The notes under the pieces were generated by a model. It ran no database searches, had not been told where the DNA came from, and saw nothing but the letters and a program-made list of their open reading frames with translations. The position numbers and the translations under genes are program-made. A stretch of 64,000 nucleotides of DNA from the NCBI GenBank assembly GCA_032173965.1, contig CM063283.1:81160743-81224742 (forward strand). The letters are read 5' to 3'. Within the stretch, counting starts at the first letter, position 1; every line of letters starts with the position of its first letter. Origin of the DNA: Sitta carolinensis (Eukaryota; Chordata; Aves; Passeriformes; Sittidae). Below are positions 38,101-51,257 of the stretch, in pieces.

Positions 38101-39015
38101 TAATTCCTTTGCTCTGCTTTTGCTGCAGGACTCCCTCCATGGTGGGGGGATGTCTGTGCAACTTGCCCCCAGTGTGCGAGCTTGTAGCTGGAATGGCAGC
38201 TGCTCTGCAAGGGCCATCCCAGATTCTTCTTGGCTCACTTGCAGGCTAAGGGCTGTCTGGGGATGCAGGAGAAATGGGATGTGTCTAAGCCACTCCTCTA
38301 GGAGAGGTAGTTTGGGAGTATTCTCTGCCTGCCAGGCTGAGTGTGGGTCAAGGAGTACTTGGAATGGAGGCAGAGTGAGGCTGGCAGCAGGAATCAGGGA
38401 TGCTGGCTTCTGTGGGAGAGGGCTAGTGTAGGTGGGAAGAGCAGGTGGGGGCTTTCATGCAAGAAAATTGCTTCTTGTTTCCTTTGGGGCTCAGGGTGCT
38501 GTGATTTTCAGAAGGGAGGAAAATGTGGTCAGCTTTGACTGAAATCTTTCCTTCATGTTACTGACAGAGGCCAGTCTTTTGTCATTCAAGAAATTTTCAG
38601 GGTATCATGCTGCCAGTTGAATTTTTTTCCCTGTGCATGCAAAGTAAGCCATCTCTGAGCTGACGTAACTGCTTCCACGCTGCTCAGTAACAAAGTTATG
38701 GCAGAAATTTTAAAGGCCGGATGACGGCAGGATGGTGAAATGCATGCAAATAGAAATGAGAAAATTTCTGAAGTGGGTGTTTGCCTTTCGTGTCATCAAC
38801 CTCACTGTGTGAGAACGGTTAATACTGGAAGATTATAGTGCAGTAAATAATGGTGGATGTTCCATAGTTTTTATTTCCATGCGGAGTTTGCTCCTGAGAT
38901 TGTTTACTGGCCTGGCTTGAGCAGTCTGTTAAGTGTGCACTCTTTAAAATGGATCTTACCTTAATCGTGTTACTATTGTGAACTAACCTTGTGTTGTTTC
39001 TTTTTTCTCATATAG
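29149..39015 (+). other. end of DHRSX intron 1, no gene recognised
   Basis: Mostly AT-rich non-coding DNA with homopolymer runs: A13 near 31298, T26 at 32073-32098, C10 at 32858-32867, and a T/G tract at 33147-33190. A 119-codon minus-strand frame at 33335-33694 is not similar to anything I recognise. A GC-richer stretch lies at about 38130-38530. The intron ends with a strong pyrimidine tract and acceptor (TTTCTTTTTTCTCATATAG) before exon 2. Confidence 0.55.
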
Positions 39016-39123
39016 CTTTCCCTACACAAAATGGAAAGGTTGCTATAGTGACTGGAGGCACTAAAGGAATTGGTTACCAAACTGTGAAGCAGTTGGCAAG
39101 ACTTGGCATGCATGTGATAATAG
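39016..39123 (+). CDS. DHRSX: DHRSX coding exon 2 (Ala38 to first base of codon 74), Rossmann motif
   Basis: 108-bp internal exon between acceptor TCATATAG (39014-39015) and donor ATAG|GTAAAG (39123/39124). Joined to exon 1 it reads AFPTQNGKVAIVTGGTKGIG and continues to ARLGMHVII. This is the first beta strand and glycine-rich loop of a classical/extended SDR. TGGTKGIG at residues 50-57 is the TGxxxGxG nucleotide-binding signature, and the following helix ends at strand beta-2 (HVII). The sequence matches DHRSX closely (KHLARLGMHVII in the mammalian protein). The exon starts and ends in phase 1, so its length is a multiple of three. It should help bind NAD(P)(H). No odd residue is seen in the cofactor loop. 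Confidence 0.96.
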
Positions 39124-39792
39124 GTAAAGTCATTATTAATATATTTTTTGTTTCAAAAAGTCTTTTTTTCTTTTAAGGTGTATTTTCTTTCCAGCATAAG
39201 TAAGGATATGTCAGGGGAATATAGGAGAATATTTTTCTTGCATTTAGCACAAATAAAGATTGATTTAAGTTTTGCTGTGCAAGATCTTAAAAAAAATAGT
39301 GGATGGGATTTTTTCTGTAGAACTTGGAAGAGTTCTACCTTAGATAAGAAGTAAATAATAAAAACCTTAAAAATATTATTACAAAAATATTTTAGTTTCT
39401 TGCTACCAGGGATGGATTATGCATTAGGGTGTACATGTTCATTAAGAAGAAAACAAAGACTTAAAGGAATATTTCAATGTTTAGTGGGGGATATCCATGT
39501 AAGTTACTTCTCAGCTTGTCACTGTAAGAGGCCTCTGTAGGCAAAACAAGGAAATAAATACCTAGATATTCAGTTGTGTCAGTCTGAGTGGACTGGGCAA
39601 TTCACCTTCTAGAGGTGCCTGTTTCTTTCCATTGATAATAAAGAGTTGATAAGGTTACTATGTTAGAGTGACACGCTTGAAGTTAAGTGAATTTCTCTAC
39701 AAACTCAAAAAGTGTCCCTTGTACACCATTTCTTCTTTCTACCACAGACACTATTTAGGAGACTTCCCATTTTTTAGAGCTTTGTCTACTAC

Positions 39793-39816
39793 ATATATAT
39801 ATATATATATATATAT
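39793..39816. repeat. (AT)12 dinucleotide microsatellite
   Basis: Uninterrupted alternating AT run in intron 2, self-complementary and likely length-variable. Confidence 0.95.
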
Positions 39817-40740
39817 TTATGCACTAATATGTCTACTAAATCAGAACATAGCATAACGAATACTTATATGTTTAAAATGCTACATTTTCTCACTTCATCT
39901 TTCCTTAACTAGATTTTTACCTAAACCACTGTAACTTTTATTCCATAGAGTCACTGAAGATTACTGTTTCATTGTACACTATCAAGCTGGTGATGCCATT
40001 CTGTTCAACTTTTATAGAGAATTTGCTCTCTCTAAGGTTTTGTACACATATCAAACCTATTCCAAACAAGGGACAAGACCACAGCAGCTGTGTACTTTTA
40101 GAGTAGTGCAGTCAGTAACATTAATCGAGTTGTCCTGGAATCATACAGGTGTAACGTGGAACACCACTTACTCATACATGTTTTAATAGATGTGTCAAAC
40201 CCAAGTGTCTGCAAAGTGCAAGTAGGTGATGCTTTATGTAGCTAAATACTAGATGTTGCTAATGTAGCTGGATGTAGCTAATGATGTCAGCATTAGTATT
40301 TCACTAAAATTACTTTTCATCTTTAAGGTGGACTACAAAAATGCAGTCGCTGGGTAAACAAAAAGGGTAATTTTCTTCTTTTTGCACAGAGTCATGGAAG
40401 CATGGAACATGCTTTTTTTTAAAATATTTATTTTTTATCACTTAAAGTTTAGGGTATTCCATGTAACAAAATTCAGGGTGAGAGTTTTGGGAATGGGAAG
40501 CTGAGATTTAGGTGCAGAATCTCTAAATAAGCTGATTTTTTTCAACTCACAATCACTCCCTCATAAATCTCATTCACTCACACTCACACCTGTACTCTCA
40601 TAAGCACCAAGATGTGTGAACTCCTGTGATCTTGTGAACATCACCTCAGTGCAGGGAAAGGTCATGTCAGCTTCTCAGTCCTTATCCTGTCTCTGTGGTT
40701 CTTCCTGATCAGAAATGATAGGCTAGTTTATGGTCAGATC

Positions 40741-40884
40741 TGCCACAGAGGTTGTGCAATCTCCTTCTCTGGACATATTAACAAATTGTCTGAATCCGAC
40801 CTGTGTTACTTGTTCTATGTGAAACTGCATTAGCAAGGGGATTGGGCAGAGCTCCTTTCCAGCCACTACCATTCTGTGATCTTT
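40741..40884 (+). mobile_element. diverged CR1 3'-end fragment, sense
   Basis: The order of landmarks is that of the CR1 3' end in sense: AGGTTGTGCAATCTCCTTCTCTGGA, then a GGGGATTGGGCAGAG block, then CCTTTCCAGCCACTACCATTCTGTGATC. Divergence is high and the terminal 8-bp repeat is reduced to one unit. It is short and non-coding. Confidence 0.88.
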
Positions 40885-43800
40885 TATTTTGCTCAGCAGC
40901 TCTCAGTACATTTTTCATTGTCTGCAATATATAGGCTCTGTTTATAGCCTATTTTTAGGCTGGGCTAACAGGAATAATAATGGTATGGGCATTATGCTGT
41001 AACCTGGAGATGTTATCCTCCTCATTGCAGAGTTCATGGTCATCTCCTGACAGTCTTCTGTGCTGTGGCCTTGACATGCACAGCAAAGGAGCAGTGTCCT
41101 CTAAACATGTCTTGTTTGTCAATAAAGGGCATTCTTTTAACACTTTGCTCTTTCTTTTGGTGCTTACAAACACACAAACACTTCCATTCACTCTACAATT
41201 GTATCAATCTTACTATTTGCATTACGAATCCCTACAAATGTAAATTAATGAAATTAATTATAGGAAGCATTTGATGAGTAAGTCTTCCAGCTGATTCATT
41301 TCTTCCAAGCAAACTCTGACCTAAACACTGAGCCCTGTGACTCACAGCTATCTTCTTTGCCTGTGAAATTCTTCAGACCAAAGCAGCCCTGTCAGTAGAA
41401 TGGATAGTCCCAGGCGCTTTTCCAGCTGCAAGATCATAACAGTCTCAAAAGCACATTCAATGCAGTGACCTTCCATCCTTGCTCATAACTGTTGGGCCCA
41501 AGTGTCCAGAGTATGTTTGGAATATCTGCTGCCACACTTGCATGCATTAGCACATTCTGCTTCAGGCCACACAAGGCTCAAATAAGACAGCAAGTGTACT
41601 CAAGCTTTCTCCTCTAGAAATGTTTTCACCCTATGTTTGTATAAAGACATGAACTTCTGTGAAAAAGGTGTGGATGTTAAGTGAATTTGGGCTTGTAAGA
41701 GAGACTCACATGTTGCTTGTAGTCAGTCATGCTCAATCACTGAATGCTTGTTTCCCGTTATAGGAACTCTAGCGATAAAGGATGATATCCCTTCAGCAGG
41801 CAAATGAGTCAAGCCTGAATGTCTGATGTGAAAAATGATTCACCATTTGTGATGGATGTGATTTTGATTCAGTTTGACATTTTAGAGGAGTAAATATTTG
41901 AAAAAACCTACTTTTAAATCAAATCCAGCAATGGAATGAGGAAAGCAAGTAAGTTGAAAGCATGTTACCTTGTGGAACATGAGTAGGCACTGTATGAAAA
42001 GTAGGTTCACTCAGAGCCTTTAGAGCAAGTTCTTTTAAACCTTTTTCCTTTCCAGTCCCTTTCCAGTCCCAGCACTGGTGCACAAGACTCCATTGTTCCA
42101 CTGATAGTTTCCCTCTGCAGGTGCTGCTCACCCTGCCTTCAGCCTCTCCCTGGGAAAGAGGTTTTGACAAGTGCTGGAATGATGAAAGTAATTTTCTGTG
42201 CTTTTGTTTCACAGATCTCATTGAGGCTTTCTGACAGGCTGCTTTTCCTGGTAGCTTTACTCATAGTCAGCAGAGCTTTTACTTCAGGAAAATCTCATGG
42301 CAGAGAGCAAACCCCTGGTAAGGAAAGCTGATGGCTGTGACAAATCTTCGGAATCAAGCCACACAGGGAGGTCCTGCTTTCTCCTATGAGATTTACTAGT
42401 TGATAAATAAACTTACAGTTTCATTTTCAAAGACAGAAAGTAAATGACACACTGTATTCAGCAGTGACTGATATTGAAGGTAGAGTTTTGTGTGCACTTA
42501 CAAATAAATATGCTCTTCACAACGAGAATGTTGGAAATCAGAATATCCTGGACATTTCTATGGCTTCCCCCAGCCCAGGGCATAAACCCCAGTAGGTTCA
42601 GCTCTGGTTCAAGGTGTTTGCCACAGTTTTGTGAGTCTCAATTTAGACTGATAAAAAAGCATAACTATTCATATTCCTTCCATCCTTGTTCACAGCTATT
42701 TAATTTTATGAGGATTCTGTGCTTTTATGTTAAAATTGTTGACTCAGAAAAGGAGAGCCTGAGTTTGATTTTTTCTTTATTTTTTTTTTCTCAATACATT
42801 AATAAAAGAAGGCTGAGATAATGTGTGTAAATATCTAATATAGAAGTTTTGATAATTCTATCTGAAAATAGTGAATGAAAATCAAAATATTTCCATCTTT
42901 ACAATATTACAAATATGCTGTTTGATATAAAACACCAGGTTCAGGACAGTGTAATCAATCTTTACTGTGTATCAGTATCACAGGTTGTTTCTAAGACAGG
43001 CTCACACTTTGAAGGAAGCAATCTCATTATATTTATATATGTATATATTCAGGTGACTTATTTGAACTCTGCAATTTTGGTGTGAGCCCTGTAGTTTTGG
43101 CATAAATAAATATACTGACATCACTAGATTCAGCATTTCTGCATGACCTCAGTAAGCCCTGCAGGAGACCAAGCAAGAGCTATTGCTGTCATGTCTTTCA
43201 TTCCCGTTAATTTCTAATTATCAAGTTGGATTCTCTGCACCATGAATCAGACAATTCTTATATTGTATAATACTACAAAGTGACTTTAGAGGGATAATTA
43301 AATCCTATCAAGATGGTGCAATTGTTCATTTTCAAAGACAGTTTGATTTAATTTCAATGACTGAAAGTTTCTATGGGTTACTTTAATAGTCTTTTTTTAA
43401 TGTACATAGATCTATGAAATGCTTGGGTTATAATTTTTTTCTCTCGAAAAGTATTTATCTTCCTAATTTCAGCCAGATTTTTTTATGCCTGAATGAGTTC
43501 CAGAGTTAGTCAGGAAGTGTCAAAATTTTACCAACCTGTAAAAAGTGGGTGATGATTTCTTTTTTCTGTATGACCATGAATGAAATGCATGCAGATTGCT
43601 TTATAATTGTAATTCAATTTGGGATCTATCATATCAATGCACTGTAATCAGGGCTATGAAAAATTCTGTTTATAATACTTTTACTTATGCACCATACATG
43701 TGCACACAGACATACACAGTCTTCCAAATATGTACAAATTTTGTCAAATACTTTAGTCCCTCATTTCTGTTGGAAGACTGTCACGTCTGTGCTTGTTTTA

Positions 43801-43964
43801 ACATATGGTGCTTTCAACAAATAGTTTTATAGGAGGAGCACATAATGAAGTGACAAGTCCTTCGAATTGTATCACACTATTCAGGGTGATAAAGACTGGG
43901 GTTGTGTGAAGGATTTCAGGAAGACAATAAGAAACTGAGTGTTAAAAGGCATGTGCAAGTTCAG

Positions 43965-44400
43965 TGCAGATCAATATGCAGTGATGGACATGGGGAAAAA
44001 TCTTAACACCAGAAAAAGACATGATGCATTCTGGGTCAACCATCATCACTTTAGATTACTTTAGATTTAGGTCAAAATAGATCATTCTATGAAACTCAGT
44101 GGTGCTCGATAGGGTACAAAAATCAAAACATATGTTAGAAATTGGTAGAAAATTAACAAACTAAACAGACAATATGAATTGATGCTACTGTATGAATCTT
44201 TTGTGGGCCAGAATCTTAAATACTGCGTTGTGTTCTACTCTGTCAGTTTCAAAATAGTTTTAAAGGGTTTAGAGGAAAATAAGTTTTATCAGGGGGGATG
44301 GAAAGGCATCCTTATGAGGAACAGCCAAATGGGCTTGGAGTCTTCAATCTGTTCACTGTCTCTGAAGTATATAAAATGAGCAGCTAAAAAGATACAGAGC
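43965..44400 (+). mobile_element. ancient CR1/L3-like LINE relic, sense
   Basis: This is much more decayed than the other CR1 copies, but it keeps the order of the C-terminal part of a CR1/L3-type ORF2: GTGATGGACATGG; a CAGTGGTGCTC...AAAATCAAAACATATGTTAG stretch like the family's (A)QCAAAVKKANRMLG region; then residues LLYESFVGQNLKYCVVFYSV (44185 on), which correspond to the family's LYKSLVRPHLEYCVQFWSP. CTTATGAGGAACAGCCAAATGGGCTTGG corresponds to the YEERLRELGL region. It may extend downstream to about 44600, but I cannot follow it with confidence. Such relics predate the bird radiation in general. Confidence 0.62.
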
Positions 44401-45130
44401 TTAAAATAGTATGGAGATTGTTACAAACTCAGTAAAAATACAGTATTATACATCAAAAGGAAATTAAAACAATCTAAAACAGGCCACTGTGATTAAAACC
44501 AAAATCCATAAGAAGTGTAATAGTATTTCTGGACCACTACCTGCTGCATAGAGCTTCCTTGGTAAAGGAGAAGGGTAAGGTGGACAAATACAGGTGCTGG
44601 GCAGTTTTGGGAAGAACGTTGTGCATATGCCAGTAGTTGTGGGGTTTTTATTGAAAAATAAGTCAGGCTTTTAAAAAAATGTAGAGTTAATGAATTTTGT
44701 GTGTTAATGAATTTTGGAAGAGTTAGTGCATTTTTTCTAGGTTTTGTTTAATTTATTCATTAAGAATTTATGCTTAATGCTTTGAAATATAACAACTGTG
44801 TGAATTAATTTAATCCTGGTTTTCAAAAGCATTTGTTAAGATTCATGCCAAAAGATTTAAAGTGGTTGGCTTGTCTTGAGATAAGAGAAAGATCTCTTGT
44901 AGTTTAGTAATACATTAGGAGGCAGAAAACAATATTAAGAAATGATGCATGAAGTTGGAGCTGGAGCAAAGGTAGTCGTGTTTTCATAGACAGATGTTCA
45001 GTACATTTATAAAATATAGATACAGAATACAGGGTGAAGAGTGAGATGATGCATTTTGTTTAAATGTGTTTAGGATATTCAAAATTATTTGACTATTGAT
45101 AATTAAAGGCTTTGAATTTCTGACACAAAA
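44401..45130 (+). other. intron 2 sequence between two LINE fragments
   Basis: AT-rich. It contains a small near-duplicate (GTTAATGAATTTTG twice within 44684-44720). The first part may be the unrecognised 3' end of the ancient LINE. No gene. Confidence 0.4.
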
Positions 45131-45424
45131 GGAGAGGCTAAGAGAGCTGTATTCAGCCTGAAGAGGAGAGAAGGGTTAGGGGGATCTTTTCTGGTGTATA
45201 AATACCTAATGGGAAAAAAACTCTTTTTTTTTTTTCTTATTTTTTTTTTTTACATTGTGGATGGTCAAATACTGGCACAGGCTTCCAAGAGAGGATGAGT
45301 AGTCTCCATCCCTGGAAATACCTGAGATCTGACTGGACATGGTCCTGGGCCACCACTTGTAGCAGAGGGTGGGACTGGGTGGCATGCAGAGATGCCTTGT
45401 GAAATCTTAACTATTGTGAAGAAT
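45131..45424 (+). mobile_element. CR1 3'-end fragment, sense, with internal deletion and T-rich expansion
   Basis: CR1 landmarks run in sense order: GGAGAGGCTAAGAGAGCTG, TTCAGCCTGAAGAGGAGAGAAGG, GTGTATAAATACCTAATGGG; then a T-rich tract (45223-45251); then GTGGATGGTCAAATACTGGCACAGG, GGACATGGTCCTGGGC and an eroded terminus near TAACTATTGTGAAGAATAG. Roughly 90 bp of the family sequence expected between the AATGGGA block and the A/T-rich hinge is missing and replaced by the T tract. Confidence 0.92.
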
Positions 45425-46650
45425 AGGAAATAATCTCCCAAATAGTGAATTACTATGTTATGAAGGGGTGGATAAATACAGAGTGTTAGTAAATGCAAAT
45501 ACAGAATATGAGAAAAAACAGCCACACCTATGTATTTACAAGAATAGGACCTAAATTAACTGCTACTCAGAGTTAAATAAATATTGTGATTTACTGTTGA
45601 AAGCTCTATGTACAACATCATTGATATTTCATGCCAGTCATAAAGTCAAATAAAATTATATTACTTAGCAGGAAAGAAGATGAAAACAGGACAGAAAGCG
45701 TCCCTCTTCCTTTATAGAAACCATTGGTTCATCCTGTTGTGCTTACTGAAAAGGAGTCTGGTTGAACTGGAAAAATCTAAAGAGTGATGGTTAGGAGTAC
45801 AGGATGGCTTTGTATGAGGTGGGGCACAGAACAAAGGTCCTTCTGCTTCCAAACAGATGACTGAGGTGTAGTATCATAGTTATGGATGGTGTAGAAAGTG
45901 AATGAGAAGTGGTCATTCCCTGTCTCAAAGTAGAGAACATCCAACAAAATAAAGCATGGAACAACAAACAAACCACTGAAGTACAGCCCTTTGAATGTAA
46001 TTAAGTGTGTCATGAAATCACGGAGCCTGCTGTCCCAGAACTCTTTGGAGGTTAAGTGCTTGAATGAACTGGAAGTACAATTAGGTGAAGTAGTGCTGGC
46101 CAGGTTCATCAGGAGGCTATGTGTGACCTCTGATTCAGCAAACCTCTTAAACTTCTCGCTTCTGGGAGAGTGTATTGGGAAAAATCACTCCTATACTTAT
46201 TGCTGTCATTTCTTTTCCTTAAGCATATAAAACCAGGTTATTTTTGGAAAGAGGACACTTGTCTAGATGTGTCTTGGGTTTGATAAACAGGGTCATTCTT
46301 AACCTCTTGTTGGAACAGATGGGCTGAACCTAAGGCAATAAGGATGATTTCTTTTCTCTTTGCAAATCGACATTCTCTCTCTTGCTCATTTTTTGCTTCT
46401 TTTCTCAAAGGAACACTTGCAACAATATATTCACCTTTCATGTAAAAAAGGCATGTATTTAATTGTGACTGCCATATGATGAACTTGATGACAGAAGACG
46501 TGTGGTCTCTCTAGACATAAGGAAGTTTGTATCATGTTCACAATTTATTTTTATAGCTGGTCACACCCTTATACTTAGATTTATTGAAATCCATGCCTTA
46601 AATGTTTTATGGATGAGATCCAAGATCCGTATTCCTTTTATTGTAGATTT

Positions 46651-46692
46651 TTATAAATTCCTTTAAAAGAAACCTTATAAATTCCTTTAAAA
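46651..46692. repeat. short direct repeat, 18 bp twice with 24-bp period
   Basis: TTATAAATTCCTTTAAAA occurs at 46651-46668 and again identically at 46675-46692. It looks like a recent local slippage duplication. Confidence 0.95.
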
Positions 46693-47426
46693 ACGTGCTC
46701 ATATTGTGTTGAGTTCAAATTTCTCATCCTTGAAGATTTTGGGGCAGTAGTTTCTCTCTTTTAGACATATTCTATTTGTTATGCATACTCATAAAATCAT
46801 AATCTTCCTAACACCATCTGATAGGATTTTGTTTTTCTCTTGAGGCATTGGGTGCCCTCACAAGCCCTGTCTTCAGGCTGGTGCTTCAAAGAAATCAGTT
46901 CCCCTTCGATCGTAATGAGGATTATGCTACTCTGAGGAGGCATCTTGATTCAAATTTCTATTTGGAAACTTTTATGTTCTGCTGCACAAAGGCATCTAAC
47001 CATTATCCTTTGCAATTCCTTAATCAAATGGTATACGCTTATACAGAACTGATTACGGTACCACCAAGCTTTTCCTGGTAATGCACAAATATGTAAGAGT
47101 TTATGGGCACCACTTCTGAACTCGGGTTGCTTGAAGTCAGCGGTGGGGAAAGGGAAGGGCCATGAGGAATGCTGCACACCCTGGAAAGTTATCCATTGTT
47201 TCAGGGATTAACTGATCTGTAATTATGGCTCCATAAGTCAAGGGATGAGCATTTGTCTCAGACTCTCAGGCACTGGTGAATGAGTGGGTCACATTTGCCA
47301 GTGGCTGGCGTGTGTGGGGAGAGCTGGGAGGAGCTGTGCCAGCACGACTGCCCTGCCACTGGGCAGCTCTCACTCCTGCCTTCCCTCCTGGGTTCCCTGC
47401 ACTGGGTTCATCACAGCCTGAGGGCG

Positions 47427-47440
47427 CCTTGTGCACAAGG
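47427..47440. other. perfect 14-bp palindrome
   Basis: CCTTGTGCACAAGG is fully self-complementary without a spacer and sits in a GC-richer patch of intron 2. It could bind a dimeric factor or be chance. Confidence 0.9.
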
Positions 47441-50067
47441 AGGATCCAAGCTGGAGGGCCCAGGTCTTTCTCTGGACACCACATGCTGGTTGCCTTGAAT
47501 TTTCTTGGTTTCCATCTCCAACAGTTTTTATTTGACTTCATTTTGTGCTATCTTACCAAAAGTGAGGAAATTTTTCCCTTGGCAAACTTAGGTAAGCAAG
47601 GGCTTTTTAGATTTGTGGGTTTATTCTCTCCAGGCAACCTTAAGCTTTACAGGCTCTATTGTTGACCACAGACTATTTTAAATTTCTTTATAATGCCCTG
47701 AAGTATATTTCCTTGAAACATCAAGATTGCAAATTCTTAGTTTTGCAAAACACCGTTTGGAGAAGCTCTTACTTTCTTTATCAGGATCAGTCTTTTACAT
47801 AAATTCAGTGTGCAAATGGCAATTACCCTTTTAAAGAGATAGTCACATTCAAAGAAATGAAAAATGTTGTTTAAAAAATACATATAGATGTATCAGAGCC
47901 CCTTAACTAGTGATAATGTGGTTTTAGCCCATGCTAGGTTTCTATGGGCCATGCTTATTTCAGCCTTGTTCAAACTGAGCAATGTCTGTGATAATTCTGT
48001 TGAATCCCTGAAATAACTTTCAGAGTTAGGATCTACTTAAGTGACTAAGATGACAGAACCTGACATTTAGGATAAGATCCAAAGCCTATTGGTGCTGATA
48101 AGAATTTTAATATGTACTTCTCTGGTGGCTTTATAGCAACTTCCTCTGACTTGTGGTGTTCATGTAAGTGAATGTGGAGGAGATGAGTAAATTTCTTTGA
48201 CTAAAAGTTGTATTTAAATATGTTTTCCTTTTTTCCAGTATTTTATTAAAATTATATTTTTATGCCATTGAAATGATGTCTGATTTTATATGGGTGCATC
48301 TGTTTAGAATATTTTTATATTAGAGTTTTTTTCAGAATTGATTTTAGTCAGCATTGTCATTGAATAAGTCTCACCCAAATTTTTCACTATTCTGTGTGGA
48401 TGAAGTGGAAAAAACCCCATCAGGTAGGGCACTGAACTGCTTGCATAAACAGTTCTTGAGACAACTGTATCTATTTTGAGTTTCCAGTAGACACTTTAAA
48501 TTAGTATGAAAAGCAAGATTATTATGATTTTGGGTACTTTGATGAAGACAATGAATCCCCCTTCCTCAAAGGTTTTTTTTTAAGATTCTCTCACTGCATA
48601 AAATACATGATCTCTCTTCCCTTTCTTACTCTTCCCTTCAAACCACTTGAATTAAGAGTAGGCAGATCTTATGCTACAGATGCTCTAACACTTAAAATGG
48701 ATAAATTCTGGTATATGGAACATATGGAAATTACGGTGAATCATTGAAAAAATGTCCAGCCAGAGGATTATTTTGTGTAGCAAAAAATTTTTTAAAGAAT
48801 CATGACAAATATGATACTGAGAATTTAAACCAGCTGACAGCAGTAAGAATTTGACCCTTGTCTAGTAAATCCTCCTCCTCCTGAGTATAGGGTGCTGTAC
48901 ATATATTCAGTGCACTTCAAGGTTGTGCCCTTTAGTGACCCAACTTCCTCAATAAGATGCAGATCAGTTTTGATTTTTCCCAACCCAAAGCTGTGTTAGC
49001 TCAGTGAATTAAAAAGCCTTTTTTTTTTTTTTTTTTTAAATTTTGAATAATTAATATAGCACTTAAAAGGAGGTTGATCTTTTTGATGCCTTCCACTCAC
49101 TTTGCTTAGGAGATCCCAGAAGGACGTACTGGAAGGTAAGCAGTGCAAAAGTGCCATGTCCCTTTCCTCTCCCACACACCCTTGGCAAGGGGGTGCTGAT
49201 CTTCTTAAACTAGCTCAGAAGACTAGATTAGCTTCCCAGTTTCATGGAACCCTTCTTATCTAAGTGTCTTTGAACTTTTTGTAAGGATTTTGGTCATTTG
49301 TTCAGTGTCTTTATTCTTACAGGATTTTCTTTGAAAGAAGGATTTCAGAAAACTCTATTACTGTGGCAGTTTTCACCAAGGCTTTTTCAATTTTGCAATA
49401 CTCCAGCCATCAACATCTGGTTTTCAAACTCTGTTGAATCAGGCTGGAAACAGACATCTGAAGTGACTATTTAGCAAAACAATTTTTTTTTTCCCCCAGT
49501 GGTCTAGAGTGAAAAATATGCAAATATGAATAAAATGAGCTCATTTGGAAAGCACTGAGCTTTAATGAATAGCCATTTATATAACAACAAAATAAAGCAA
49601 ATTAAAATTTGTTGTGAACCCAAGCTCTTTTAAAAGAACAAATTAAATGAACATACTGAGAGTTAAATCAAGACACTGGAGGCTTTAATAAGTGTGATCT
49701 CTGCATGAAAGGTGCTGAATAAAAGAGGAATTAAATAAGATCTTCACAGAAATGGCAAAAATGTATTTTTATTTCTAGCATAACACTATCCAGCCTAATA
49801 ACTACACATTGAGTTTGGAATCCAACTCTTGTACATTACTTGAGGTGAAACAGTGAGGAAAATTGATCTGTTGGCCATAAACCCTGTACACAAATTTCCC
49901 CAGAAATGGCAGTTTCACTGGAGGGTTTATTTGTTGATGCTGCATCTCTATCTGGAAATTAGCATCAAACTGAATATTTTTCTTCTCTACAAGGCTGGAT
50001 GGTTTTAAATGGGGAAGAACAGCAAGAAGAAAATATTGCAAATATCTGCTTTGTTATTTTGGGTTTT

Positions 50068-50115
50068 CCTCCCTCCCTCCCTTCCGACACTTCCTTCCGA
50101 CACTTCCTTCCTTCT
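50068..50115. repeat. pyrimidine-rich tract with a 13-bp tandem duplication
   Basis: A (CCCT)n/(CCTT)n tract contains CTTCCGACACTTC twice in direct tandem at 50081-50106, with CpGs retained in both copies. The copies are identical, so the duplication is probably young. Confidence 0.85.
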
Positions 50116-50391
50116 CTGTCAGTCTGAGCAATATAATTCCATAGTTAATGGAATTTATAGACAACAGTTGTACACTCGTATGACTAGATTTTATGTGAGA
50201 ATTATTTTCTCTCCAGTATGTGGAATGATATATGTATTAATTTTGGCTAAATTTATGTAAATGTCGAGTTTTCTTGCATATCATGAAAACAAAAATGTGT
50301 TTCGAGTCTTTTTTTACTGTGGAAGCACAGCTAAAACTCCATTCTCAAAAGAATGTGTCTTAGAGTAAATACAAGCATGTACCAGCTAATG

Positions 50392-50460
50392 TGAACAGGG
50401 GGCTGAACCAGATACCTCCTGAGGTATCTTCCAATTTCATCTTATTCTGTGGTGTTGTGA
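50392..50460 (+). mobile_element. short CR1 3'-terminal fragment, sense
   Basis: GGGGGCTGAACCAGATACCTCCTGAGGTATCTTCCAATTTCATCTTATTCTGTGG... matches the last 70 bp of CR1, where the family has GGTTGGACTAGATGACCT...CCTTCCAAC...ATTCTGTG. The end repeat is degraded and the 5' side is truncated. Confidence 0.82.
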
Positions 50461-51257
50461 AAGAGAAAACAGGATAGTTGTAGGCTGGCACAGGAAAATC
50501 TGTATAGAAACTTTGTCAGAATTTTATATAATGAAGAAAAGAAGACAGCAACTTCATGAAGTTCATAAGAGATATCAGTATTTTTATCCAATTTAGATAA
50601 TAAACAATAGGTTATATAGTATATGTATTTTGATGTTTCATGCTATGAAAAATATTTGTGGGTGGATAAATTAAATGTTAATTTAAAAATTTAACTTGTG
50701 TTAACAATTTCTATATCTCTCGTGATTATGTTTTTTCCTTTGATATGTTATAAAAAAATTGCCAAACAAACGTCAATTAGTAACCACCCGCCTAAGCTGA
50801 ATGGCACAAAGGACATTTATGTGATGCTTAATCACATTTTTGTTAGCACTAATAAATCCTCTCAAGAGCAGTTGAGACATGGTAGTCAGAACTTTCCTCC
50901 AACTGTGGAAGTCTTCATTTTGGAAAAAGAACAAGGGTAAGTCTGTTCTAACCTGAAGTTTTTGCAGAATCTGGATGTGATACAATTCACTTGTCTCACA
51001 GACTCAAATCTCAAGACTGCTGGTCCAGCAGATAGTCCTATTTTGTATGAATAAATGAGATAAACTTGTGTGTCAGAACTTGTGTGAATTGCAGTACATT
51101 TGTGCAACCCTCTTCGAAAGTCTCTGCTGCCTGACAGTCAGGAAGCACAGCTTTCCACATAAAACTTCATACTGCTTTTACACTGCAGTTGGCACTTCAT
51201 AGGGGCCCTCCTTAAATTGATTGCATTGTTAATTTTTCATTTTCTGTCCTTTAACAG

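Larger units (their letters stand above)
39124..43964 (+). other. DHRSX intron 2, first part, no gene
   Basis: AT-rich intron containing an (AT)12 run at 39793-39816 and one CR1 fragment at 40741-40884, listed separately. Short frames have no domains, and I see no exon-like segment. Confidence 0.6.
45425..50391 (+). other. intron 2, later part, no gene
   Basis: AT-rich intron with a T17 run at 49021-49037, small duplications listed separately, and a GC-richer patch at about 47270-47480. I looked for exon-like segments with splice sites in the GC-richer patch and found none that I could support. Confidence 0.55.
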
